The notes beneath the pieces were generated by a model, which searched no databases, was not told the DNA's origin, and worked only from the letters and a program-made list of their open reading frames with translations. From positions 806,001 through 870,000 of the forward strand of contig JAIXMN010000017.1 in NCBI GenBank assembly GCA_025716815.1: a stretch of 64,000 nt of DNA, written 5' to 3'. The stretch's first letter is position 1. Every line of letters starts with the position of its first letter. Below, piece by piece: positions 44,801-55,393 of the stretch. The stretch is from Dichotomocladium elegans (lineage: Eukaryota > Mucoromycota > Mucoromycetes > Mucorales > Lichtheimiaceae). The position numbers were made by a program, and so were the translations under genes.

Positions 44801-46674
44801 CCTACCATGTTGCCACAGATGCTTCTGACACTGGCATAGGTTGCTGTCTTTATCAAATCCAGAACAATCAGTACCGTTATATTGGTTTTATGGCGCGTGC
44901 TCTGAACAAAGCTGAACGTTCTTATTCCACTACGAAACGTGAGCTTCTCGCTGTTGTATATGCTCTTAAGAAGTTTCACTCGTTTTTGTGGGGCAACAAA
45001 TTCACTCTTTACACCGACCATCGTGCTCTAACGTTTCTGCACACTCAACCAATTGCCAATCCGATGATGGTGAACTGGTTCGACACGTTGTGTGATTACA
45101 ACTTTCAGGTTGTTCATATTCCTGGCATCACCAACATTCTTCTGGATACTCTCAGTCGCCTCTTCTCTCCGAAGAAGCTGGTGGGGGGTAATATCTCCGA
45201 AACCATTGGTCGCACCCCTACTTTGGGCAGTTTAAAACCTGTACGCCCTACAAGCAATGCTGAACCACTTCTTCAGCGTTCTGCTTCTGCTACGCCTTTG
45301 GACTTCATGACGCATCCTGAGGAAGAACGTCCCATACTACTAGAAAAGGCACATCTCAATGGTCACTTTGGTGCTGATACAATTGTGACTGAGTTGCACA
45401 AAGAAGGTATACATTGGACTAACTTGAAGAGAGATGCTCTCAATACTGTTGCCAAGTGCCAAGCGTGCCAACGCTACAACATCGGCAAACACGGTTACCA
45501 CCCTTTACGCAACATTACCGCAGACAAGCCAGGTGATCACTGGGCTATTGATCTGTGCGAGTTTAACGCCACTTCTCCATCTGGCAATAATTATGTTTTG
45601 GTCATGGTAGACGTCTTCTCGAGATTCTGCATTCTTCGAGCTATACCTGACAAATCGGCTCTTTCAATCGCTAAACAACTCATCCACATCTTTTGTGACT
45701 ATGGCTTTCCGAAGATCTTACAGTCAGACAATGGTACAGAGTTTGTAAACGAATTAGTACGCCTTGTGGTGGAACATTCCGGAATTGACCATCGTCTTGT
45801 CACACCCTATAATCCGCGTGCCAATGGTTTGGCTGAGCATTGGGTACAAACGGCTAAAGCAACAGTCATCAAGAGGTTAGAAGGAAAAACAGAGGATTGG
45901 GATATGTATCTTCCCAGTGCACAATTAGCTATCAACAGCAAACACACATCGCTGCACGACTCTCGTCCTTTCTCTCTCATGTTCGCTCGACAGCCTAATC
46001 TCTGGCAGGACTACTCAAGCGTCGAAGTCGCCGATATCAACGATGCGACACGAGCTGCAGACACCCGTGAACATTACATGAACGAGGTCGTCATTCCAGC
46101 TATCTCTGAACGTGTCAAAGCTCTTCACGAGGCCCAGCAAGGGAAATTCAACAGCAAACATCGCATCTTAAGCGAATTCCCTGTTGGTAGCAAGGTCATG
46201 ATCCTAAATGTCAACAGGAAGAAAAAGACCGATCCTCGTTACGAAGGTCCATTTACAGTGCATGGTCGTCGCAGACATGGTGGACCCTACACTTTGACTG
46301 ATGAAACGGGTTCCTTGCTTTCACGCGACATTCCACCTTCCCACATTAAGCTGATCTCACAAGACAGCATTGCTTCGGGCGATGACTTTTACGAGACTCA
46401 GGCAATAGTGGATCACAAGGGCTCACCTGGCAACTACCTCTACCGTGTCCAATGGAAAGGCTATGAGCCAAAGGATGACACATGGGAGCCAGCCGAGCAT
46501 TTCAACGATCTTAAGCTGATCAACGAATACTGGAATCGCCGCAATCCGACACCACGCACAAGTCTTCAAGCAACTGCGCAACATTTGGCTACAGCGTCAA
46601 TGACAGAGCCAGATAAACGCAATACACTGCCTACACGTCGCTCTGATCGACAGGCAAAACGCAGACGCACTTAG
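41858..46674 (+). pseudogene. Chromovirus 1 gag-pol polyprotein with chromodomain, one frameshift
   Basis: Starts MSYNHPS at 41858, just after the LTR and leader. In order: gag capsid region (about 42240-42780), a zinc knuckle (CFRCGEPGWTRSHKC, about 43057), aspartic protease (FVDSGATFSAI, about 43422), RT with YIDD (about 44370), RNase H (ATDASDTGIG, about 44813), integrase HHCC finger (ending CQACQRYN) and core (D in AIDLCEF, D in SDNGTEF, E in NGLAEHW), and a C-terminal chromodomain (YRVQWKGYEPKDDTWEP, about 46440). A one-step frameshift lies between RT and RNase H at about 44555-44575. Gag and pol are otherwise fused in one frame, as in Tf1/sushi-type elements. Confidence 0.9.
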
Positions 46675-46807
46675 GCACGTCTTTTTCCCTTCACTTTTCT
46701 CCCACAGGGTTTTTACTTCTTTAAGGGTTTTTTCCAGACAACGCCATCACTCATTATTTAGTGCTCTGATAACTTATCAACGGTTGATCCAACCTGGTGG
46801 GGGGTAA

Positions 46808-47189
46808 TGTCATATCCACGACTATTTTCTTACCTAACGGCAGTGTCCCTGGATTATACGGGACATCAACACTTTGTTTCACTCTTCGAGCGCCGTTATC
46901 ATAATTACTCTCGCGCTATCCGGATTCATAATTTATATCCCGGACCTGTCTCAGGACGCAGTTATAATCACAAGGGTAAATGATGAACTTCTTTATCAAC
47001 CTTTTAACTGGTCCACCGTCCCGGGAGACCGCCTAGATGATTATCCACACCCAGCCTCCAGAGTGACCGTTTTGATAAGCACTTCTTATAAATAGGCCCA
47101 TTATTGGCACTTAATAAAAAACAATACTTTTGCGAGTCTCACAGAATCATATTCTGTCTCTTTTTATTCTTAAACCCCTTGATTCCACA
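46808..47189 (+). repeat. Chromovirus 1 3' LTR
   Basis: 382 bp, same sequence as the 5' LTR apart from one A near its end, followed by the CCAAT duplicate. Confidence 0.95.
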
Positions 47190-47881
47190 CCAATAGATCC
47201 CAACGGAAGTTTGTGGGATCCATCCGCATTGCAGCATAAGATAACGGTCATCCGATCTTTTAGGACTTTCCCGCCGGCGATGGGTTTCTGCGAGATAGTA
47301 GACGTTGGGGCGCCCCTCCAAAATAGCCCAGTCTCATCGATGTTATAGACCCGCTCGGGAGGGTATTGAGCAACTTTGTTTTTGACCTCTTTCAGTGCGA
47401 CCTGGATATCAGCATCGTTGATATCAATGCAATTCGCCTCACCATGCATTGATCGCGATCGAAATCCGTTACGCTCCATAAATCTGGACAGCCAACCATC
47501 GGAGAACTTGAAGTTGGTTGGAATAACTATATTTCGCCGATGGACTTGAAGCTTTGCTTCAAGGATCAGAAGATTTCGGTCAATTGGGCACCCAACAACT
47601 GCCATGTCTTGAACGAACTCTTTTAGGATCAATTCTAATTCCGGAAGAGCAGGCTTCTTGGAATGCTTAGTTACGAGCTCTGTATCTGACATCCCCATAA
47701 TCTTCTCCTTGAGCTTCAGAATATCCGAGATCGTTTGCTGTCCTGGAGCGTGTGGAAGATTGAACTGCTCCTTAGCCCACACCGCAATTGAAGACTGGTT
47801 CGGCTCCTTAGTCGCATAAATACATATTTGCTTCTTCTGCTCATATGTAAGGTGTATACGCTTGCGTTGCGGAGGCATTTT

Positions 47882-48265
47882 TGTGGAATCAAGGGGTGTT
47901 AAGAATAAAAAAGAAACAGAATATGATTCTGTGAGACTGGAAAAAGAGATTATTTTATTAAGTGCCAACGCTGAGCCTATTTATAAGAAGTGCTTATCAA
48001 AACGGTCACTCTGGAGGCTAGATGTGGATAATCATCTAGGCGGTCTCCAGGGATGGTGGACCGTTTAAAAGGTTGATAAAGAAGTTCATCATTTACCCTT
48101 ATGATTGTAACTGCGTCCTGAGACAGGTCTGGGATATAAATTATGCATCCGTATAGCGCGAGAGTAATTGTGATAACGGCGCTCAAAGAGTGAAACAAAG
48201 TGTTGATGTCCCGTGTAAACCAGGGACACTGTTGTGAGGTAAGAAGAGTAGTCGTGGATATGACA
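47882..48265 (-). repeat. Solo LTR of the chromovirus 1 family, inverted (TSD ATTTT)
   Basis: It matches the chromovirus 1 LTR in reverse orientation with about a dozen differences. Flanked by ATTTT at 47877-47881 and 48266-48270. It lies directly upstream of the Tigger start codon. The internal part was presumably lost by LTR-LTR recombination. Confidence 0.93.
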
Positions 48266-49349
48266 ATTTTCAAAAAAGAAAAAAGAGAATAAAGAGTCTC
48301 CAGAATAATAAGCTAAAGAAATGGTCTAATGTGAATTACATCATATTTATGATTGATTATGATATTTGTTTCCAGAAAACAGCAACGAGATCCTCATGTG
48401 CTTTCTAGCCGTTCTTCTGGGAACATCAATGACCTTAATGCTCTACTGAAAGCCATCATTTCATTATATCATTCACTTCATTTGATAACTAGTCTCGTAG
48501 GTACAACGCTCAGATTGTATAGTATTTGTACATAGCAAATTACCTAACTTCTATACCTTAAACGGAGGTAGTCACGGATATTCAATCGGGGCTACAATAA
48601 CGAATAGCGGTAACCAGTTTACCGGTGGCATTTGGGTCTGACAGTGCCAACTGGTAAATCGAGCGCTGACTGTACAAACGCAAGAACACTTTTCAAGTGG
48701 CTATTATACCAGGACCGTCGAAGCCAAACGATATTCATTCGTTTCTTGTCCCATTGATGGACGAATTAGCAGAACTTTCTAGTCGAGGTGTCATATTAAA
48801 GATTAATGGAAGCCACGGTTCAGAGCAAATCCACATGCACGCGCGTCTATTGCTAGCTAGTGGTGATGTGCCAGGTGTAGGCGACCTCGTACACCACACA
48901 GGTATGTCTGCTCGTTTTTGCCAGCTTTATATAATTTTTTCCACCAAGGTGGATTGCTAATAATGTTTTATTGATTTAATATGTATTATGAAATATGTAT
49001 TAGGACATAATTCACATTGTGGTTGTCGCATCTGTCGAATTGAGTCACGCTCACTTGTCAGCCCAAAAGGTCGAGGATATGGGCGATATTACCCAGGTGG
49101 CGAAGCCATGGATGATGAGCAAACAGATCAGGATTTCAAGGGCATGCTACCGGTATCCACACATTCCATTAATATTTTTAGCATTATTCATCGAGAGGTG
49201 GATCAAGCGATTGCGTTATCAATCTTTCCTTTATTGTTGAGAGAATTTTAAATAAATTTGTCTGTGGTACACTGATTGTATTCTATATCATCATCTTTTC
49301 TCTCGAGAACTCGATTCTTTGGTATGCAACTGACGAGTTTCGTCTGAAT

Positions 49350-50091
49350 ATGTCTACAAATGATCAAACACCCTTGTCAACTACACAACCTGATCATGGC
49401 CCTGATATGCCCCCTCCTCCCTGGGCTACAGCCTTGTTGGCTCATATTTCCGCTCTGGAACTCCAAGCTTCGACAACTCCCACACCTCTTCCACCTCTGG
49501 CTCAAGAACCAATGATGCCCATGGACGCCGCGCTGGAAGACGACCCCTTTATTACAGAACGAGCACCAGACACCGACTTTCATCCCTATCCCGAGTTTCA
49601 ACAGGCTCTTAGAGGACTGGGCACAGACTTTTTTAGGCATCCTCTACCTGAGACTACTCGTCGTCGCTTCATCGGCCAATGCCCGCGCAATACTGAACGC
49701 GAGTACACCCCACCAGCACCTACAACAAATGTGCCACTCAACGGCACAGCTAGGCGTATGGACCATCAACTGGTTGATATCCAATACCGGCTTCCTGGCA
49801 TTACGCGCCCTCTTGGCTTCTACCTTCATCAGGTCCTATGGGGCAAAGTATCTCGGTTGGATTCCATCGAGTTCGTCAACATCATACACGAACTACTGGT
49901 CGACACCGCCTCGTTTATTACCCAACTCCGCATGGATAATTTGTATCGCGCAGCAGGCATACGCGGAAACGCACCACGCCTTACATCACCTGGGCCATCC
50001 CAACTCATTGACCCCAAGGATCTGGTGGATCAGGTTAACCTGGCGCGAGCTGTCTCGAAAGTGGGCTCCCAACCCAAATGGGGCAACTGTA
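49350..50091 (+). pseudogene. DIRS-3 ORF1 (gag-like), cut by a MITE
   Basis: Reads MSTNDQTPLS, DDPFITERAPDTDF, RNTEREY, GITRPLGFYLH, IHELLVDTASFITQLR and DNLYRAAGIRG, then enters the MITE at 50092. About 250 intact codons make it the best reference for the ORF1 family here. A Pro-rich stretch lies at about 20-55. Confidence 0.8.
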
Positions 50092-50453
50092 CAGGATTTT
50101 CAAGAAGAAGTTTGCCACAAAATTTAGTTGTTCGTATAGACTGTCTAGGTTTTCCGTTTTTTGGCTTCAAATTCGAATACAAATTTTAGTATTTCGTTGC
50201 TACCCTTTTGTCAAATTTAATGGCAATAGCAGCAAGAACATTTCATTCAAGGGTATAGGTGAGTCTTCCTTCTCCTCTTTTTACACCAGAATAGTTTTGG
50301 GACGCCAACCATTTATGTTTCATTCTAATTTCAAAGGAAGAAGAGAAACGAAATACTAAAACTTGTATTCGAATTTGAAGCCAAAAAACGAAAAACCTAG
50401 ATGGTCTATATGAACAACTAAATTTTGTGGCAAATTTCTTCTTGAAAATCCTG
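50092..50453 (-). repeat. Foldback MITE copy 5 (362 bp, TSD TA)
   Basis: Same termini as the other copies, with the asymmetric middle in reverse orientation relative to copies 2-4. It interrupts DIRS-3 between ORF1 and RT. Confidence 0.92.
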
Positions 50454-50576
50454 TAGTAAGACTGGAAAGGTGAATTCCACTTACCAATTTTCAATGTCGG
50501 ACGAACATCTTTATCAAGCTCACAACCACTGCCGTGAACACAATACTCATGGAGACCACCCCAAAAAGGACAATGA

Positions 50577-52244
50577 TTGCCCGAAGAAGGATTTTCACTT
50601 GGGCCCTCCTCACAATGGGAATTCCCGCGTCCTGTCGCAGTAGGAGGGCGGCTTTCTTTCTTCCAACAAGCCTGGTCCAAACTAACCGATGAAGAGTGGA
50701 TACGACGCATCATCCGCTCGGGATACAGGATCCCTTTCTGCAAACCACCACCTACCAAACATCATTTTCCCAACAGAAACACATCTCTACCTTTCCCCGG
50801 GGATACTCAGCTCATCGAATCCGAAATCATCAACCTATTATGCAAAAAAGCCATCAAGGAAGTCCCCTTCACCACGCCTGGTTTTCGATCTCAACTCTTT
50901 ACGATTCCGAAGAAAACCGGGGATCGCCGGCCTGTACTCAACTTCAAACCGCTGAACCAGTACATCCCCACCAAACATTTCAAGATGGAATCGATGAAAA
51001 CCGTCTGCAACCTGATCAATCACAACGATTACCTGACAAGTATCGACCTCACCGACGCTTTTCTACACGTTCTCGTCCACAAATCTTCCCGTCAATATCT
51101 ACAGTTCACATGGAAGGGCCGTCTGTATCAGTTCCGATGTCTCCCCTTTGGTCTGTCCCTTTCACCACTGGTGTTTACCAAGATACTTCGTCCAGTCCTC
51201 AAGTGGGCTCGCCAACAAGGGATTCGGATAACCGCTTACCTAGACGATTTACTTATCGTCGCTCGCGATCATGATACCTCCCAATGACACACACGGAGAG
51301 TACTCCAGAAGCTTCGCTCATTAGGATTCCTGGTCAAAGACACCAAGTCCCATCTCACCCCATCACAAACTATACAACACCTGGGTTTTCACATCGACAC
51401 GCCAACCATGCGTTTGTCTGTTCCAACGGACAAAATTCGCGACCTTCGCCGCGAAGCCTCTCAGCTCATCCACCATCACCAGTGCCCTGTACGTCATCTG
51501 TCATCGTTCATCGGCAAGGTGCAATCTCTCACTCTAGCAGTCTTCCCTGCTCGTCTTATGACGAGGCATCTACTCAACATCAAGAATACAGCCCTCGCGA
51601 CTGGCGCGGACTGGACGACTACCATCAACCTGCCCCCTGTCACGATTCAGGAACTTCAATGGTGGCGCGACCAGCTACGGACATGGAATGGCCTCAGTTT
51701 CCTTCCAACAACACCCCAACCCGAGATATACACTGACGCCTCCGACGACGGTTGGGGTATCATCACCGAGACGAAGGTCTGGCAAGGATGCTGGTCCCCA
51801 CTCCAACGCTCCCGTCATATCAACTGGAAGGAACTCTGGGTGATAGGGAAGATCGTTCAACTACCCCCGCTACGAGGCAAACGTCTTTGAATCTATTGCG
51901 ATAACATGACCACGATTGCCTATGTCAACAATTTTGGAGGAACTCGTTCCCCACCTCTCATGACACTTGCTCGTCATATTTGGGACTATTGTCTTCGCAG
52001 TGGGACCCGAATCCAACTGACATACGTGCCATCAGTATTCAACCCAGCCGACACCCCATCGCGTCACCTCAGTCAACAATTGGAGTGGTCGATTGCTCCA
52101 TCTTACTTCCACAAACTCAACAAAGCCTGGGGACCACACCACGTCGATCTCTTTGCAACACGCCACAACCATCACCTTCCACGCTTCGTCAGCTGGAAAT
52201 GGGATCCCCAAGTGATCGCAGTCGATGTGATATCCATTCCATAG
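50577..52244 (+). pseudogene. DIRS-3 reverse transcriptase/RNase H with two in-frame stops
   Basis: One frame covers the RT fingers (SGYRIPFCKPPPT), VLNFKPLNQY, SIDLTDAFLHVLVH, FGLSLSPLVFT, the catalytic YLDDLLI (about 51238) and, after TGA at 51285-51287, HTRRVLQKL and the thumb. RNase H follows with YTDASDDGWG (about 51729) and, after a second TGA at 51888-51890, YCDNMTTIAY. DIRS-2 has Arg where the first TGA stands (SMRHTRLVL), so CGA to TGA explains it. A linker resembling DIRS-2 leads to the MITE at 52500. Confidence 0.85.
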
Positions 52245-52499
52245 ACTGGTTTGGGCCATCTGTACATTTGCCCTCCATGGAACCTACTACCACCCATTCT
52301 TCGCAAAATACAACTGGAACGAACACCAACCACGATCATAACCCCGTGGTGGCCATCCGCCATCTGGTTCCCGACCCTTCAACGCCTCACCGACCGCCGC
52401 CCACGCAAGATTCTGCGGAACGCAGTTCTCCCGCCACCCTCTCTCGAACAAAACGCCCTCGCGAAGAACCTGCACTGGTCTGTCACGGCATGGCATATA

Positions 52500-52863
52500 C
52501 AGGATTTTCATGAAGAAGTTTGCCACAAAGGTTAGTTTTTCGCATAGACTGTCTAAGTTTTTCGTTTTTTTTGCTTCAAATTCGAATGAAATTTTAGTAT
52601 TTCGTTGATATCATTTGTCAAAATTTAAAGACAATAGTAGCAAGAAGGTTTCAGTCAAGGCTATAGGTGAGTCTTCATTGGCTTCTTTTTACACCAGAAT
52701 AGGTTTGGGAGATTAAATATTTATATTTCATTCAAATTTCAAAGAAGGAAGAGAAACGAAATACTAAAATTTGCATTCGAATTTGAAGCAAAAAAAAACG
52801 AAAAACCTAGACGGTTTATACCAATAACCAAATTGTGTGGCAAACTTCTTCTTGAAAATCCTG
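52500..52863 (-). repeat. Foldback MITE copy 6 (364 bp, TSD TA)
   Basis: Starts CAGGATTTTCATGAAG and ends GAAAATCCTG, flanked by TA. More diverged in its middle than the other copies. It separates the RNase H linker from the recombinase of DIRS-3. Confidence 0.9.
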
Positions 52864-52918
52864 TAAACTTCGACGACTCACTCTAGAAGGCGCCAACGAC
52901 TCCGCCACGAATATTATC

Positions 52919-53285
52919 ATGCACCCTGATCGCCACAAGTCTCGTCGCCAACACGCCTCCATCCAACAACGTTTTGTCGATTGGTGCAGGGACCACGACC
53001 TGAATTATCAAGAACTGAATGCAACTAACCTGGTCAACTTCTTGTCATATGGGAAGGAGAAACTGGGCTGGGCTACGTCCACCATCGACACCTATCGTTC
53101 AGCCCTCCTTGAACTCTTTGAACACCGACAATCGATCATGGACTCATGGCTTTATAAAACCTTTTTTCAGTCTATTCGTGAAGGCTCCCTAAGACTGGCC
53201 ATTGATATTGATCTCGACCTCACCGCCATATTCCGTCATTTTAAGACACTGGGCCCCAATGCCGACATGACTACTCAAGTAGCAT
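52919..53285 (+). pseudogene. DIRS-3 tyrosine recombinase, N-terminal domain only
   Basis: MHPDRHKSRRQHASIQQRFVDW begins a SAM-like core-binding domain (NLVNFLSYGKEK, STIDTYRSALLELF). The frame ends at TTQVAFLI, equivalent to KTAFLLAAAAFMRPSD of DIRS-1, just before the first catalytic Arg. The remainder is replaced by hAT sequence. Confidence 0.75.
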
Positions 53286-55388
53286 TTCTCATTGACGGAT
53301 CTGGATCGGATTGGATCCAATCCGGATCCACACCGCGGATCGAATTGCTCACACCGAATCCGATCCGTTTGCTAAACGGATTGCAAATTGCAATCCAGAT
53401 CCACACTGCTTCAATCTGTCCCAATCCGTCCCAATCCGTGATCCGTAATGCTGAAATGAGGAGATTTATTAAAACACATCAATAGAGTGAAATTGGAAAG
53501 AATATGGCCATTCGGCAATACTGTCAGAACGGAGAAAGGTGAAAACCGAAGTTGATTTTAAGATGACATTAGCAGTTGTAGCAAAAAATTAAGCGTCAAA
53601 GAACAGAAAATCCCAATAGGAATTAAAAAAGTTGGAGGGTTTGATCCATAGAAGGCAAAGTGGTATAATTGCTGACGCGGGAGCCATTTGGAATGCTTCT
53701 GATGTCTGACAGAATGGCTTCAGACTAGCTAGTTATGCCTATGGTTGTGGCTGGGTGACGGTCACAAGCTGAACAATTTAATTTTGCACCCATGCCCACC
53801 ACATTTCAAAGCTGGTCTGCCTTCAGAGAAACCGCGTACATAATTGTACTGCGAAACCATCAACAAAGTATTATTAATCGATGTTAATTGCTGCAATTAC
53901 AGCGACGCGAAAGCTTTTTTTATTTATTTACGAGACTCACGCTTAAGGTGACATCTTTCTAGCATAAACAATCTTCTTTTAGTTTGCCGCCTGCTAACGC
54001 CCATCTACTCGCCGAAATATGTACACCACGAGTTGACAAGTACACTCTCGCGAAGCTTTGCAGGATTGAGCCGATTTCTTGATGCTGGAATGTAATGCTT
54101 TGCTCGTGAAAATGTGCGCTCCGAACCGACTGACGATGCTGGTATTGCCAGGTATCTGCGCGCCATTGTCTTCAGCTCTTTCCATTTGTTCACCTCGCCG
54201 CGCCAGTAGTTGAGAACAAGCTCCTGATTGACACCGTTTGTCTCATCAAATATACAATTTGCGGAGACGTATGCTTGCAGCTGGTCAGCAATCCTTTGCG
54301 GCCTCCTGATTAAGGCATCTGGATTGCAAATGGACGACTCATGACCAGCAATCGGCTTGTACGCTTCCCAGGTCGCTTGCACTTGCTCTTTCGCAACATC
54401 ACCGAAGTGTCCCCAGTTCTCGTCCTCCCACCATTGGAATTTCAGCCGTGGATTCATAGCAGTCGCGACAGCAAAGGCATGTCCTTCGGCCTTGCAGTAG
54501 TAGCCTTTTAATTTTGCCCATCCACAGCGTGCTGCTTCTGATAGCGCGGGCCATTCCTACGAATCAACATATTAAGTTTGGTGTCTGGAATCGCTTCACT
54601 GTAACCTCGCTTACATTTTTCCAGTCCTCCTCAAAGTTTTCCAGATGGTCAAGCAACCAGTTATATGAGAGAATTACAAGGTTCAAGGTGAGTGGGAATA
54701 TGTATACTAAATCGAGGCGCAGGTTGCGTTTGTGATCATTGCTTGGTAAAAACCAAGAAATACTGATCGCTGGAAAATGAGAAAAGGAAATACGGAAATA
54801 TGGGGAAAAGCGCATGGCCGTGGAATGATTAATATGGAAGGAATATTTACTTTCGAGGAGTTTGCGTGATTTTTTTACCTTTCACGTTCTGCAAATATAA
54901 AACCTTAGATATCCTAAAAGAGATGTGTATTGAGCCAGCTTCACATCGAAATACTACCAGCTATTATCTAAAGAGTCGGTCATTTCGCCAAAGTCAACTA
55001 TGTATGAGCTATAACGAAGCTACATTTCTTGCTGGTTTTGTTTATTCCGCAACTTTGCACTAACTGTATTCCTCATTCTCAAACTCCCACATCCCATTTC
55101 TTGCACATCTGTAATTGCTATTGTTATACATTAACAGGATTATAATGGCAGGAACCCAATGTCTAGGTTGATTTGGACAGATCTAACGAATCGGAACAGA
55201 TCCGCGAAGTGCAATCCGTATGCGATCCAGATCGGTTCAGATCCGTGAAGTGCAATCCGTATGAGATCCGGATTGCAAATGTCCTACACTGGATCCGCAA
55301 AATCCGAGATGAGGTCAATCCGAATCCGCACCATTGCCTTTTGATCCGGATCGGATCATAAGATCTGGATTCGATGAGAAACCCTAGT
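53286..55388. mobile_element. hAT element, about 2.1 kb, internally reduced
   Basis: The right tip is GATGAGAAACCCTAG. The left tip shares TTTCTCATTGACGGATCTGGATCGG but its outermost bases merge with DIRS-3. Both ends are crowded with GATCCG/GGATTG motifs within about 150 bp. The C-terminal half of a hAT transposase is present on the minus strand. No 8-bp duplication can be read because the two flanks belong to different elements. Confidence 0.78.
54005..54705 (-). pseudogene. hAT transposase C-terminal half
   Basis: An upstream exon (about 54615-54705) reads PLTLNLVILSYNWLLDHLE. A 58-nt intron (54557-54614, GTAAGC...GTAG) follows, then exon 54005-54556 with KLKGYYCKAEGHAFAVATA and MNPRLKFQWW. 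It ends in the hAT dimerisation domain (WKELKTMARRYLAIPASSVGSERTFS, split here at A-S-S, then RNRLNPAKLRESVLVNSW). The catalytic Glu region and the N-terminal BED/RNase H part are not visible, so the protein cannot be active. Confidence 0.8.
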
Positions 55389-55393
55389 TCCAG

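Larger units (their letters stand above)
41436..47189 (+). mobile_element. Chromovirus 1: complete Ty3/gypsy retrotransposon, TSD CCAAT
   Basis: Two LTRs of 383 and 382 bp starting TGTCATATCC and ending TTCCACA are nearly identical, flanked by CCAAT at 41431-41435 and 47190-47194. A purine tract GGTGGGGGGTAA precedes the 3' LTR. The very high LTR identity points to a recent insertion, yet the pol frame has one shift. Confidence 0.95.
40334..47878 (-). pseudogene. Tigger transposase (CENP-B-like, DDE_1), split by chromovirus
   Basis: Starts MPPQRKRIHLTYEQ at 47878. An N-terminal CENP-B/pogo helix-turn-helix (about 8-60) and a second DNA-binding domain (FSDGWLSRFMERNGF) precede D1 in YNIDETGLFW. 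The frame breaks at 47195, where the chromovirus entered, and resumes at 41430 (RHESSNG). D2 in LLLMDNAPSH (about 41190-41219) and D3 in YQPLDAGII (about 41089-41115) follow, then small exons to a C-terminus at 40334. All three catalytic Asp are intact, so only the insertions disable it. Excision of the LTR element with one CCAAT copy restores the frame. Confidence 0.86.
40153..48672 (-). mobile_element. Tigger/pogo element, TSD TA, carrying a chromovirus and a solo LTR
   Basis: Both ends are CAGTCAGCGCTCGATTTAC in inverted orientation, flanked by TA at 40151-40152 and 48673-48674. Subtracting the chromovirus (41436-47189) and the solo LTR (47882-48265) with their duplicates leaves about 2.4 kb, a normal Tigger size. 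It sits in the tnp2 gene at the edge of an intron. Confidence 0.92.
22201..49250 (+). pseudogene. tnp2-type (CACTA/Plavaka superfamily) transposase gene, split by three insertions
   Basis: The pieces are 22201-22279, 33040-33816 (with a 61-nt intron at 33454-33514), 39923-40150 and 48673-49250. The gene starts MEISSDEGETM. Later segments show a Cys/His cluster (LCKNGCMLF, YCHFCSEP), the tnp2 signature LYVDGFCPF (about 39986-40012), LNLPPDHRN, and VAIIPGPSKPNDIHSFLVPL (about 48699), then HCGCRICRIE. A TAA at 40031-40033 interrupts the signature region. Removing the MULE, Helitron B and the Tigger restores the frame at each joint (for example LES-PSQ, KDI-FDG). The 3' end is lost near DIRS-3. 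Once a cut-and-paste transposase; now dead. Confidence 0.82.
49350..53285 (+). mobile_element. DIRS-3: partial DIRS retrotransposon, 3' end lost
   Basis: ORF1, RT, RNase H and the first half of the tyrosine recombinase are present in order, closely related to DIRS-2. Two foldback MITEs (50092 and 52500) lie inside. The recombinase is cut at 53285 by hAT sequence, so no right ITR or internal complementary region remains. The left boundary lies somewhere in 49250-49330 and cannot be fixed. Confidence 0.8.

Noticed and set aside
49252..49349. Left ITR of DIRS-3
   Set aside because: Without the matching internal complementary region or right ITR there is nothing to pair it with, so the boundary cannot be supported.
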